DNA of 43,477 nt from Pseudolabrys sp. (lineage in GTDB: Bacteria; Pseudomonadota; Alphaproteobacteria; Rhizobiales; Xanthobacteraceae): contig JAFIGS010000025.1 in the NCBI GenBank assembly GCA_017849615.1, positions 1 through 43,477 of the forward strand. Reading direction: 5' to 3'. A model generated the notes under the pieces. That model ran no database searches, was not told the origin of the DNA, and was given only the letters and a program-made list of their open reading frames with translations. How positions within the stretch are numbered: position 1 is the stretch's first letter; each line of letters opens with the position of its first letter. Shown here piece by piece: positions 1-6,562 of this stretch. A program made the translations under genes and the position numbers.

Positions 1-235
1 CAGGCCGACAACCCCGCAGTGGTGGATTAAGCACTCCCTTAAACAAGGAGGGCCTGAAAGGTATGTCCACCAGGGGCTTTGCGGAGCAAACCTATAAACA
101 CCGCGCGCGGAACGCCAAAGGCTCGGCAATTCCGTGGTGACGAACTCGCGTGAATCTAACTCACACATCACGCGAGACTGCGGGGCTGTTCGGGCCCCGG
201 CGTTCCGCGCGCCCTCGTTCTTCAAGGGGTGCTGG
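1..235. repeat. Structured intergenic palindromic repeat (partial, cut by window start)
   Basis: There is no credible gene here. An outer stem pairs GCGCGCGGAACGCC (about 104-117) with GGCGTTCCGCGCGC (about 200-213). Inside it are a hairpin CTCGCGTGA/TCACGCGAG (about 146-177) and a GGGGC..GCCCC hairpin (about 181-198). The arrangement and wording (ATGTCCA..CAGGGGCTT, then CGCGCGGAACGCC) resemble a dispersed intergenic repeat that I recall from Bradyrhizobium-like genomes. That family link is from memory and unverified; the base pairing is directly visible. It could also be transcribed as a structured RNA. Confidence 0.5.
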
Positions 236-394
236 ATATGCGAAACGGGAATGCGGCCTGCCCGGGGCCGGTAAAGAATACGGGCGATGAATCACGTCCC
301 GACCCACCCCTCACATAGCCACTCTGTCGCAAACGCGCTGGATCGGCCGCGCCGTCCGCGTTAAGCCAGCAACATTGCCGGGAAGAAACGCCAT

Positions 395-1618
395 ATGACC
401 ACCCTGACCGAAGCGCCGCCAACGCCGGGCGCGCCCGCCTCGCCGCGGCGCATGATCGGCGTCGTCTGCGCCGCGCATTTCGTGTCGCATTACTACATCA
501 TCATCCTTGCGCCGCTGCTGCCCTTCGTGCGCGACGCCTACGGCGTCAGCTACACCGAGATCGGCCTTGCCCTCACCGTCTTCAATATCGTTTCCACCGT
601 GCTGCAGACGCCTGCGGGCTTCCTGATCGACCGGCTCGGCGCGCGCATGCTGCTGGTCGCGGGGCTGGCGCTCGGCGGCATCGCCTTCCTGCTGGCGGGC
701 CTCGTCAATTCGTTCTGGTTCCTGGTGGCCATGTTCGCTCTCGCCGGTGTCGGCAACACCGTCTATCACCCGGCCGATTACGCGTTGCTGTCGCGCCATG
801 TGCCGGCGCAGCGCATCGGCCAGGCATTCTCGATCCATACCTTCTCCGGCGTGCTCGGCTCGGCGGTGGCGCCGCCGACGCTGCTGCTGATGCAGAGCGT
901 GTGGGGCTGGCGCGGCGCCTTCATCGGCGCCGGCATCTTGGGCCTCGTCATCGCCGCGGCGGTGCTGATGGTGCGCGATCAGGCGTCGGCAACGGCCGCG
1001 CCGAAGCCGCGCATTGAAGGCGAGGCCAAGCCGGCGAGCTGGGATCTGCTGCTGTCGCCGCCGATCCTGCTCAATCTCGTGTTCTTCATCCTGCTTGCCG
1101 TCATGAACAGCGGCATGAGCAATTATTCGGTGGCCGCGCTCGGCGCGCTCTACGGCACGCCGGTGACCGTCGCCAACACGGCCCTCACCGCCATGCTGAT
1201 GCTGTCGGCCATCGGCGTGCTGGTGGGCGGCGTGCTGGTCGGGCGCACGTCGCTGCATGCGACCGTCGCCGCGCTCGGCGTCGCTGGCGCCGCGGCCTCG
1301 GCGGCGCTGATCGCCGCCTTCGACTTCGGCACCTTCGCGCTGATCGCGGTCATGGCGGCGCAGGGCTTCTCGACCGGCGTCATCGCGCCGTCGCGCGACA
1401 TGATCGTGCGCGCCGCGACGCCGGAAGGTTCCTTCGGCAAGGTGTTCGGCTTCGTCACCACCGGGTTCAACCTCGGCGGCATCGTCGCGCCGATGATTTT
1501 CGGCGCGCTGATGGACTCGGGCAATCCGCGGCTGGTGTTCCTCGGCGTCGCCGCCGTGGCCCTGATCGCCATCCTGACCGTCACCACCTTGCCAAAGCGC
1601 CGCCGCGAGGCCCCGTAA
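395..1618 (+). CDS. MFS transporter, fosmidomycin-resistance (Fsr)-like
   Basis: A 407-residue inner-membrane protein with about 12 hydrophobic segments, the usual size and topology of a major facilitator exporter. The first transmembrane helix carries HFVSHYY (near residues 28-34), a His-Ser-His pattern seen in Fsr-type fosmidomycin-resistance transporters, followed by a PLLPF turn. Loop 2-3 has the MFS-like G-x-L-I-D-R-L-G-A-R (near residues 75-84). The ATG at 395 is preceded by GGAAG about 8 bases upstream. It stands alone between the intergenic repeat and tRNA-Gln. The substrate is not deducible; Fsr-like annotation is by resemblance only and other small-molecule exporters are possible. 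Confidence 0.85.
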   Translation: MTTLTEAPPTPGAPASPRRMIGVVCAAHFVSHYYIIILAPLLPFVRDAYGVSYTEIGLALTVFNIVSTVLQTPAGFLIDRLGARMLLVAGLALGGIAFLLAGLVNSFWFLVAMFALAGVGNTVYHPADYALLSRHVPAQRIGQAFSIHTFSGVLGSAVAPPTLLLMQSVWGWRGAFIGAGILGLVIAAAVLMVRDQASATAAPKPRIEGEAKPASWDLLLSPPILLNLVFFILLAVMNSGMSNYSVAALGALYGTPVTVANTALTAMLMLSAIGVLVGGVLVGRTSLHATVAALGVAGAAASAALIAAFDFGTFALIAVMAAQGFSTGVIAPSRDMIVRAATPEGSFGKVFGFVTTGFNLGGIVAPMIFGALMDSGNPRLVFLGVAAVALIAILTVTTLPKRRREAP

Positions 1619-1762
1619 GCCCCTGAAAACGCTTGGCTAAGGATTTTTCGTTTCGGCCACAGGGCGGGCTTGTCAAATCGGCCGATTTGCCCCATGTGAT
1701 GGCGCGGCGCGCGGGCACCCTGCCCGCTGGCGGCCTCCAAAAAGGCCCCGCCCGCCCCCTGC

Positions 1763-1836
1763 TGGGGAATGGTGTAACGGTAGCACAACAGACTCTGACT
1801 CTGTTTGTCTAGGTTCGAATCCTAGTTCCCCAGCCA
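1763..1836 (+). tRNA. tRNA-Gln (anticodon CTG)
   Basis: The cloverleaf is readable. Acceptor arms are TGGGGAA (1763-1769) and TTCCCCA (1826-1832). The anticodon stem ACAGA/TCTGT encloses loop CTCTGAC with anticodon CTG. The T arm is CTAGG-TTCGAAT-CCTAG (1809-1825). Discriminator G is at 1833 and CCA is encoded at 1834-1836. Its 3' end is the integration site of the element to the right; the repeat at that junction keeps the tRNA intact. Confidence 0.96.
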
Positions 1837-1839
1837 GCT
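1820..1839 (+). repeat. attL: core attachment repeat inside tRNA-Gln
   Basis: This is the left copy of the 20-bp direct repeat. It spans the T-arm 3' strand, acceptor 3' strand and CCA of tRNA-Gln. Identity with the right copy starts at TCCTAG and stops after CCAGCT. Confidence 0.88.
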
Positions 1840-1897
1840 TTGTGCCGAATTGAATTTGTCAAGAATATCAAAGACTTGATTGTTGGCGACTTTCGCC

Positions 1898-1932
1898 TGA
1901 CCCTAACGGTGCCCCTAACACTGACCCTAACG
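1898..1932 (+). repeat. Probable left arm-type integrase binding sites
   Basis: TGACCCTAACG occurs at 1898-1908 and 1922-1932, with a related GCCCCTAACA (1911-1920) between them. The same 11-mer occurs twice just inside the right end. Position about 60 bp from the core and presence at both ends match arm-type sites of lambda-type integrases; binding is inferred. Confidence 0.6.
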
Positions 1933-1991
1933 CGCTTGCCCGCTTCGGGCTTGGGCGCTTGAATACCTCTGGCTGTTTGTGGGGGGCTACA

Positions 1992-2228
1992 ATGACTTTG
2001 AGGGGAAAGATTTTGACGTGGGCGGGACGCGCTTGGCTCTGGCTCGCCGTGGCGTTCATCCTCTTCAATTACGCGCTGATTATCTACTACAGCGGTTGGA
2101 GTAAATTCGCTGAAATAGCGAACCCATTTAACCTTTGGAATTTTGTCGCGGTCGTTATCACAATCGCGCCCGGCATCGCGTTACTTAAGCTCGGCGAGTA
2201 TTTGGGATCGCGACAGGAGGCCAAGTAG
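1992..2228 (+). CDS. Small two-helix membrane protein, unknown
   Basis: A 78-residue protein with two hydrophobic segments (about residues 8-33 and 48-66), so probably an inner-membrane protein. I chose the ATG at 1992, preceded by a G-rich Shine-Dalgarno-like run GGGGGG about 5 bases upstream, over an in-frame TTG at 1959 with no such site. It is the only rightward gene of the element, directly after the left arm sites, and converges on the next gene with a 4-base gap. No family is recognised. It could be a cargo or superinfection-type gene, but nothing shows that. Confidence 0.6.
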   Translation: MTLRGKILTWAGRAWLWLAVAFILFNYALIIYYSGWSKFAEIANPFNLWNFVAVVITIAPGIALLKLGEYLGSRQEAK

Positions 2229-2232
2229 CGCC

Positions 2233-2715
2233 TTAGCGGCTCGCCGCAATCTCTCCGATCATTTTCGCAAACTGTCGTCCGGCCGGGCTTCTGCCGAAGA
2301 TGGTCCGTCCACATGCTGTCCTAGCGTAGGCCGCACCGATCTTGGTGCCCTGCACCACCGGGAAATTTTGTGGGCCAAACGTGACCGAGATCGCCTCTCG
2401 CGGGCTGAGACGACAAGGAAGCGTGCCGCCACTCAGTAGATACGGCGACGAAATGGGTAGACGCTTGCGGAAGCCAACCGAAAACCCAACCTCCGAAATC
2501 GTAATCGGAAATGCGCTGAGATTTATGATCTCGATTGAGAAGCCCATCGGCACCTCTTCTGTGCTCAGAAGATAGGCTGGCGTGACGCGGATACGTACCC
2601 GCTGCTGATTTATGGCGCTCAATGTGTTGATGACGCCCAGCACTGCGCCGACCGAAGCGCCTCCAATCGTGAGAACGTCCTTCCAAGGAATGTCTTTGAG
2701 GTCGGACAAGCCCAT
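2233..2715 (-). CDS. Hypothetical protein with N-terminal membrane anchor
   Basis: A 160-residue protein. A hydrophobic stretch near residues 15-32 suggests a single anchor. The rest is beta-rich with short alternating hydrophobic stretches (VRIRVTPAYLL, FSIEIINLS, PITISEVGF), consistent with a small beta-sandwich domain outside the anchor. The ATG has GGAG about 8 bases upstream. It follows the next gene upstream by only 13 bases, so the two are probably co-transcribed. I recognise no named family and assign no function. Confidence 0.65.
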   Translation of the reverse strand: MGLSDLKDIPWKDVLTIGGASVGAVLGVINTLSAINQQRVRIRVTPAYLLSTEEVPMGFSIEIINLSAFPITISEVGFSVGFRKRLPISSPYLLSGGTLPCRLSPREAISVTFGPQNFPVVQGTKIGAAYARTACGRTIFGRSPAGRQFAKMIGEIAASR

Positions 2716-2728
2716 AACATTTCTCCAG

Positions 2729-3469
2729 CTACGGCCCGCGTTTTATTCTCTCTTGTAGCTTCATCTTCTGGATAAACAGGTCGCGAAGGCGACCAGTCAG
2801 GCTGATGGTTCCGCGCCCAGCCGTCTCGATCTCCTTGTCAAACTCGTCGCAGACCCGAATAAACTCATCTACTGCCAACATGAATTGGTCAACCGGCCGC
2901 TTATCGAGTAAGAATTTTTCGAGTGAGGCACCCGCCTTTGCGGCCCGTCCCTCTTCATACTTACGCTGTGCGGGTTTCATTCTCGAAATTTGCGCCGCGA
3001 TCTCTCCCGAACGATCCGGCGGCAGGTAGAGGCGTCGGCGCCTATTCAATGGCCGGTCATCAAAATTGAAATCAGATGGGACGCTGGAGTCAGGGACGAA
3101 AAGTATCTGCTTTTCGCCGTGCGGCTTGGGCGTCACATCAATTAGCGCGTTAGATTGATCTGTCCACACGGCGTGAAATTCTGCGGTCAGCAAAACGCCG
3201 GGCCACTCCCAAATCGTCCACCCGTATCTGATATCGCCGCCATCGTTCTTAACTTTCTCCAGCACGCCGTCAGCACACCACCCATATAGGCCATAAGCAT
3301 CTGCCATTACGGGGACGAATTGCGCGGTCCCGTCCCCGAGACCGGCTGCGAAAGAAACAATTGATGGCGTTAGGTTTGGCGGCGTCGTCTCCGCTGGGGC
3401 TTCACCTACAGAGTCGGCGCCAAATTTCTGCGCGGACAAGCGCCTTTTGGTTTCATAAGCACTCACCAC
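2729..3469 (-). CDS. Hypothetical protein, unknown
   Basis: A 246-residue soluble protein without signal peptide. Its middle (about residues 80-125) has a distinctive stretch, YGWTIWEWPGVLLTAEFHAVW followed by a LIDVTPKPHG segment. I associate this with uncharacterised proteins sometimes annotated beside SEC-C zinc motifs, but no Cys-rich SEC-C motif is present here. The C-terminal third is charged and helical. The start is a GTG (3469, or the next GTG at 3466) with no clear ribosome-binding site, so the exact start is uncertain. It lies between the resolvase gene (68-bp gap) and the downstream anchored protein, all leftward. Confidence 0.6.
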   Translation of the reverse strand: MVSAYETKRRLSAQKFGADSVGEAPAETTPPNLTPSIVSFAAGLGDGTAQFVPVMADAYGLYGWCADGVLEKVKNDGGDIRYGWTIWEWPGVLLTAEFHAVWTDQSNALIDVTPKPHGEKQILFVPDSSVPSDFNFDDRPLNRRRRLYLPPDRSGEIAAQISRMKPAQRKYEEGRAAKAGASLEKFLLDKRPVDQFMLAVDEFIRVCDEFDKEIETAGRGTISLTGRLRDLFIQKMKLQERIKRGP

Positions 3470-3537
3470 GGAAGGCCCCGCCGAAAAAGACAGATGCTAA
3501 CGAATCCGTTTAGATTATTTTATGTTGCCGGTCCCCG

Positions 3538-4215
3538 CTAGATTACTCGCGCCACTTGAGCGGCCGTCCACACTTGCTTTCCTCTCGGAGTAGGAATGCC
3601 ACGCTCAGTGAGCGCAAGCGCGAGCCGCCTAAGCGAAACAACGCCGCTAGACCGGAGGTCAGCAATGACCGGCGCTAGGTCTGCGGCTCTTTCCGCCGCG
3701 CGTTGCTGCCTCGCCGCCCGTCCCGCCTCTTGAGCAGCGGCGCTTGGCACGACGCCTCTATCACCGCCCAAAAGCTTGCCTCGCGCCTTTGCGGCAGCCA
3801 GGGCGGCTTTAGTGCGGGCGGAGATAAGACCGGCCTCCAGTTCGGCTACGGCGGCCATTTGCTGGAGCATGAAGCGACCTGTTGGTCCCTCAATGGCCGG
3901 TAGGTCCGCGAAACGAACGTCAACGCCCGCCTCTAGGAGCCGCGAGAGGAACGCGACCGAGCGCGTAAGACGGTCAACCTTCGCCACGACGAGCGGCGCA
4001 CGATGAACGCGGGCAGCGGCCAATGCGCGGTCAAGTTCGGGGCGGTCGCTTCGCCGTCCGCTTTCCACTTCGGTAAACTCTGCGATGATCTGCCAGTTGC
4101 CGCCATTGAGATAGCGAGCGACGGCCTCGCGTTGGGCCTCAATGCCAAGGCCGGACTGTCCCTGCTTTGCCGTGGAGACGCGATAGTACGCGACGAAGGC
4201 CCCCTGAGCGGTCAT
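3538..4215 (-). CDS. Serine recombinase (resolvase/invertase family)
   Basis: A 225-residue site-specific recombinase. The N-terminal catalytic domain has YYRVSTAKQ with the nucleophile Ser14, a KVDRLTRS segment, and the long helix with MAAVAELEAGLISART. The C-terminal part (about 180-225) reads like a helix-turn-helix with a PTPRGKQVW segment, as in many small resolvases. The length fits the resolvase/invertase group rather than large serine integrases. The ATG overlaps the stop of a tiny upstream ORF (ATGA), implying translational coupling. Its role may be inversion or resolution within the element or its helper; targets are unknown. Confidence 0.9.
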   Translation of the reverse strand: MTAQGAFVAYYRVSTAKQGQSGLGIEAQREAVARYLNGGNWQIIAEFTEVESGRRSDRPELDRALAAARVHRAPLVVAKVDRLTRSVAFLSRLLEAGVDVRFADLPAIEGPTGRFMLQQMAAVAELEAGLISARTKAALAAAKARGKLLGGDRGVVPSAAAQEAGRAARQQRAAERAADLAPVIADLRSSGVVSLRRLALALTERGIPTPRGKQVWTAAQVARVI

Positions 4216-4304
4216 CGGGCACCCCCGACACGCAAGAGAGAGGCGACGGCGAAAACGCCGACGATGCTAAACAGGCAATATCCGAGAGCAAGAACTGCAA
4301 TCAC
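4212..4304 (-). CDS. 30-residue single-helix membrane peptide coupled to the resolvase
   Basis: GTG at 4304 is preceded by a near-perfect GGAGGT six bases upstream. It opens a 30-codon frame, MIAVLALGYCLFSIVGVFAV then ASLLRVGGAR. It is almost entirely hydrophobic with a basic C-terminus, a typical single transmembrane peptide. Its TGA overlaps the resolvase ATG as ATGA, a classic coupling arrangement. Strong ribosome-binding site, membrane-like composition and stop-start overlap together support a real gene; the function is unknown. The alternative is that it is only a leader ORF for the resolvase. Confidence 0.55.
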   Translation of the reverse strand: MIAVLALGYCLFSIVGVFAVASLLRVGGAR

Positions 4305-4403
4305 TGTGAGACCTCCGGTGTATCAAGTCAGCCAAGGGACGTTGACTGAAATGATACGGCGAGGTTCTCGCGGCACAAGCGGACTAAGCCGCGTCAAGTT
4401 GAC

Positions 4404-4892
4404 TCACGCAGCACCGCGTTGCGTCCAATGCTCTGTAGCGTCGGGCGTCGTCGCTCGGGCGGGCCTTACAACATCGCGGTGTTGTAGGATCGCTTTCGGT
4501 ATTCGGTTTGCGAAGGCCCCATCGTAATGCACGGGATCAGCTTCGCCGGGCGCGAGGACAAGCCAGAAGATGCCGCCGCTTCGCCGGATGCCGAGGTTGT
4601 CCCGCAAGAGGTTCAGCGGATTGCCGTCGCGATACGCGATCTGGATGTTCGATCCAGAGACACCGGCGATGATCTTGGCGACGGTACGGCGTCCGTATGA
4701 GCGCCGCGCATCGCCGACGACAACTTGACCACCGTGAACGCCCCATGCGACCTGACCGCAGGTGGACGTAATCAGGGCGAAGTCTTCGGGGGCGATCAAC
4801 ACCGATAGCGTTCGGGGACGACCAAAGGTCACTAACAAAGCCGGTCGGGAATTTTCCGTGGTGCCCGCTTGTAGGGCTGGAGGCGTCATCAT
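4404..4892 (-). CDS. HNH-like protein, probably degenerate
   Basis: A 162-residue protein. Residues about 85-103 (IAYRDGNPLNLLRDNLGIR) resemble the second half of phage HNH endonucleases, whose pattern is D-H-x-N-G-x-P-x-D-N-R-x-x-N-L. The G-N-P-L and N-L positions fit, but the leading His of the D-H pair is absent, so nuclease activity is doubtful. The first of two ATG codons (4892, 4889) is taken; the Shine-Dalgarno site is weak. It lies downstream of a terminator-like hairpin and upstream of the small peptide and resolvase. Assignment is by motif shape only. Confidence 0.5.
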   Translation of the reverse strand: MMTPPALQAGTTENSRPALLVTFGRPRTLSVLIAPEDFALITSTCGQVAWGVHGGQVVVGDARRSYGRRTVAKIIAGVSGSNIQIAYRDGNPLNLLRDNLGIRRSGGIFWLVLAPGEADPVHYDGAFANRIPKAILQHRDVVRPARATTPDATEHWTQRGAA

Positions 4893-4908
4893 TTGTTATT
4901 TCTCAGGG

Positions 4909-4933
4909 AAAAAAATATCCCCACCGGGGGGAT
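4909..4933 (-). terminator. Rho-independent terminator-like hairpin (leftward)
   Basis: The stem ATCCCC (4917-4922) pairs with GGGGAT (4928-4933) around a 5-base loop. On the minus strand it is followed by seven T (A run at 4909-4915). It would end transcripts of the 42-residue membrane gene before the HNH-like gene. Confidence 0.6.
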
Positions 4934-4989
4934 TGGAGTGCCGCGCACCATTAGAGGGGCTCTCAGATTTTTGTCCGAAATATTCCGGA

Positions 4990-5118
4990 TCAGCGGCGGA
5001 GCCACGAACTGTCCGTGTTTACTCTACTGCCGCCTTCGCCAAGCCTAAGCACTACGATGCCAAGGACCAATGCACCGATAACCGCGATAAACAGAATACG
5101 ACCTGCGGTATCACTCAT
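4990..5118 (-). CDS. 42-residue single-helix membrane protein, unknown
   Basis: ATG at 5118 with AAGGA about 9 bases upstream opens a 42-codon frame ending in TGA at 4990-4992. It has a short polar start (MSDTAGR), a strong transmembrane stretch (ILFIAVIGALVLGIVVL, residues 8-24) and a polar, charged tail. A terminator-like hairpin follows 57 bases after the stop. On its upstream side lies the duplicated leader with two copies of the element's 24-26 bp repeat. Ribosome-binding site, membrane helix and terminator support a real gene. It is too small for default gene finders. A phage-like small membrane factor is possible but unproven. Confidence 0.55.
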   Translation of the reverse strand: MSDTAGRILFIAVIGALVLGIVVLRLGEGGSRVNTDSSWLRR

Positions 5119-5147
5119 GGTAGGTCCTTGGTGGTGATGGTCGTAAG

Positions 5148-5244
5148 GGTCCCTTCAAGGGAACCAGAAGCTCTCTCAAAGAGACCCTTAAATAATCTAT
5201 AGATATCCAACGGAGGGCGTAAGAGCGATTGTTGCCCCTAATTC
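5148..5244. repeat. Leader duplication, left copy (contains repeat A)
   Basis: It begins GGTCCCTTCAAGGGAACCAG (5148-5167). It continues through an AT-rich stretch to CTATAGATATCCAAC and ends with the repeat TAAGAGCGATTGTTGCCCCTAATTC (5220-5244). The same order of blocks recurs at 5319-5429 with small indels. Confidence 0.7.
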
Positions 5245-5318
5245 CATCAGCACCGTTGCGACCATAAGGGTCTCGCTATGGGGGTCTGTCGTGACGGTCC
5301 CCGTTATCGGCACGTAAC

Positions 5319-5429
5319 GGTCCCTTCAAGAGAACCAGAGTCATCTCTAAGGGCCTATTAGATAAACCTTTAGATATACCTATAGATATCCAACCGGGGA
5401 GCGTAAGAGCGATTGTGGTCCCTAATTCG
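5319..5429. repeat. Leader duplication, right copy (contains repeat B)
   Basis: It starts GGTCCCTTCAAGAGAACCAG (5319-5338), passes TATAGATATCCAAC, and ends with TAAGAGCGATTGTGGTCCCTAATTCG (5404-5429). It differs from the left copy by insertions in the AT-rich part and by GTGGTCCC for GTTGCCCC in the terminal repeat. Confidence 0.7.
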
Positions 5430-5609
5430 CGAAGACGGAAAACGCCGCGCGGCCTGCCGGGTCAACCCTCACTGTCCAAGGCACCAGTGAAGGGACCACA
5501 CAGCAGGCCGTCAGCGGGCCGCTGAGAGTCTTTAGAGGCCAAGATGGCGGCACCTACCACCCTCACCTAAAAACTCACCAGCGACCTCCCCTGAGTCAAC
5601 ACAGGCTAC

Positions 5610-5912
5610 TTATGCAGCCTCGGGGAATGTACGTTCTAAGACTTCTTGGGCATACGCTCCGATTTCCGTAAGCCCCTCTTCCCGTAAAACGTCAGGCGCG
5701 GGAAAGAGCATGTAAGGGCTGCCAAGTGTTCGCGCGATCCGCCGTGCTCGCCGCTCATCGTCAGCAAGACCACTCACTGGATCGACCATGAGAGAGAGCA
5801 CGGCGGGTTCGGCGCGAGCGAGGAAAGCCCAGCACGTTGCATAGCCTCGCGGCACCGGCCGTCCGGGCGCGATCAGCTCTTGTGGGATATCGGGAATGGA
5901 AGTGGTCAGCAT
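5610..5912 (-). CDS. Hypothetical protein, unknown
   Basis: A 100-residue soluble protein starting at the ATG at 5912, which has an excellent AAAGGGGGG Shine-Dalgarno run; the in-frame start 54 bases further upstream has none. It is rich in Pro early on and ends in helical, acidic sequence. No signal peptide, membrane segment or recognised motif is seen. It is the last gene of a three-gene leftward set (7489 to 5610) bracketed by the paired repeats. I do not recognise it. Confidence 0.6.
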   Translation of the reverse strand: MLTTSIPDIPQELIAPGRPVPRGYATCWAFLARAEPAVLSLMVDPVSGLADDERRARRIARTLGSPYMLFPAPDVLREEGLTEIGAYAQEVLERTFPEAA

Positions 5913-6002
5913 CGGCCCCCCTTTGTCAGTAGCTACCAAAACGGGGGGATCGCTTCCCGTCACCACTATACGGTCGGGACTTTCGGAATGGAAGCCGGGT
6001 GA

Positions 6003-6554
6003 CTAGTTGGCCTCTGCGACCGCCCGGTTAACCTTCGCGTAGCGAGCCGATGCGCTAGTGACCCACTGCCAAACTGGAGCATCCGGGTGCGTTGTCTCCA
6101 TTCCGCTTCCGCGCGTGTCGATTTCAATCATCCCCTCAAGGGACGCGGCGGGGAAGTTCACCTTCACCGGGTAGCCCCGCCTCGCAAGGGCGCGATAGAC
6201 GCTGGCGCGATCAGGAACAACGAAGTCGCGGGTCTGGAAATGAAGGTCATTGTCAGCCGCGTATTGTACTGCCCGCTCCAGCACCGCGAGCGCAAAGCCC
6301 TGCCCGCGACTGTCGGGCTCCGTACTGGCGTGAAGCGTCACCATCTTGTCATCGCGGATGACTGCCCCAAGGACGCTCTTGCCGCCTAGGCTGAACGTGA
6401 CTGCATCGCCGTGGTACGGTGGCGGCAAATCTTCGCGCGGCTCTCGCGTCACTGTGACGGATCGGGAAAGATCGGAAGGGTTGTCAAAGACCGCAGGGCG
6501 CGTGGGTGAGGATGGCCGCTCGGCGGCCTCCCTCTGCGTTTCGAGTTCGGGCAC
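6003..6554 (-). CDS. GNAT-like acetyltransferase-domain protein
   Basis: A 183-residue protein. After a polar, Pro-rich N-terminus (about 1-50), residues about 65-130 read as a GNAT core: a beta strand (MVTLHAST), then the acetyl-CoA motif-A-like SRGQGFALAVLERAVQYA, then a helix-strand ending near RRGYPVKVN. The R-G-Q-G-F-A element matches the Q/R-x-x-G-x-G/A loop. The start is GTG at 6554 with GAGG about 6 bases upstream; only 8 bases separate it from the preceding stop, so it is translated with its upstream neighbour. Substrate unknown. Acetyltransferase activity is inferred from the motif alone. Confidence 0.6.
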   Translation of the reverse strand: MPELETQREAAERPSSPTRPAVFDNPSDLSRSVTVTREPREDLPPPYHGDAVTFSLGGKSVLGAVIRDDKMVTLHASTEPDSRGQGFALAVLERAVQYAADNDLHFQTRDFVVPDRASVYRALARRGYPVKVNFPAASLEGMIEIDTRGSGMETTHPDAPVWQWVTSASARYAKVNRAVAEAN

Positions 6555-6562
6555 TACGCGCC

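Larger units (their letters stand above)
5119..5609. other. 491-bp gene-free, repeat-rich regulatory region
   Basis: No credible gene is seen on either strand; tiny frames inside the repeats lack ribosome-binding sites. The region holds two copies of a roughly 100-bp block, each ending in the element-specific 24-26 bp repeat, plus an inverted GGTCCCTTCA near 5489-5498. It is visibly more AT-rich than its surroundings, with TATAGATAT-type segments that could serve as -10 boxes on the minus strand. It lies upstream of the leftward 42-residue gene, so a promoter/leader role is the simplest reading. Confidence 0.5.

Noticed and set aside
4762-5202. 146-codon plus-strand frame across the HNH-like gene and the 42-residue gene
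   Set aside because: It is antisense to two better-supported leftward frames and a terminator hairpin; the product shows no coherent features.
5231-5330. 22-codon frames inside the duplicated leader (minus strand)
   Set aside because: They have no Shine-Dalgarno site, and the A/B variant positions are not codon-third positions, so the repeats look like binding sites rather than coding sequence.
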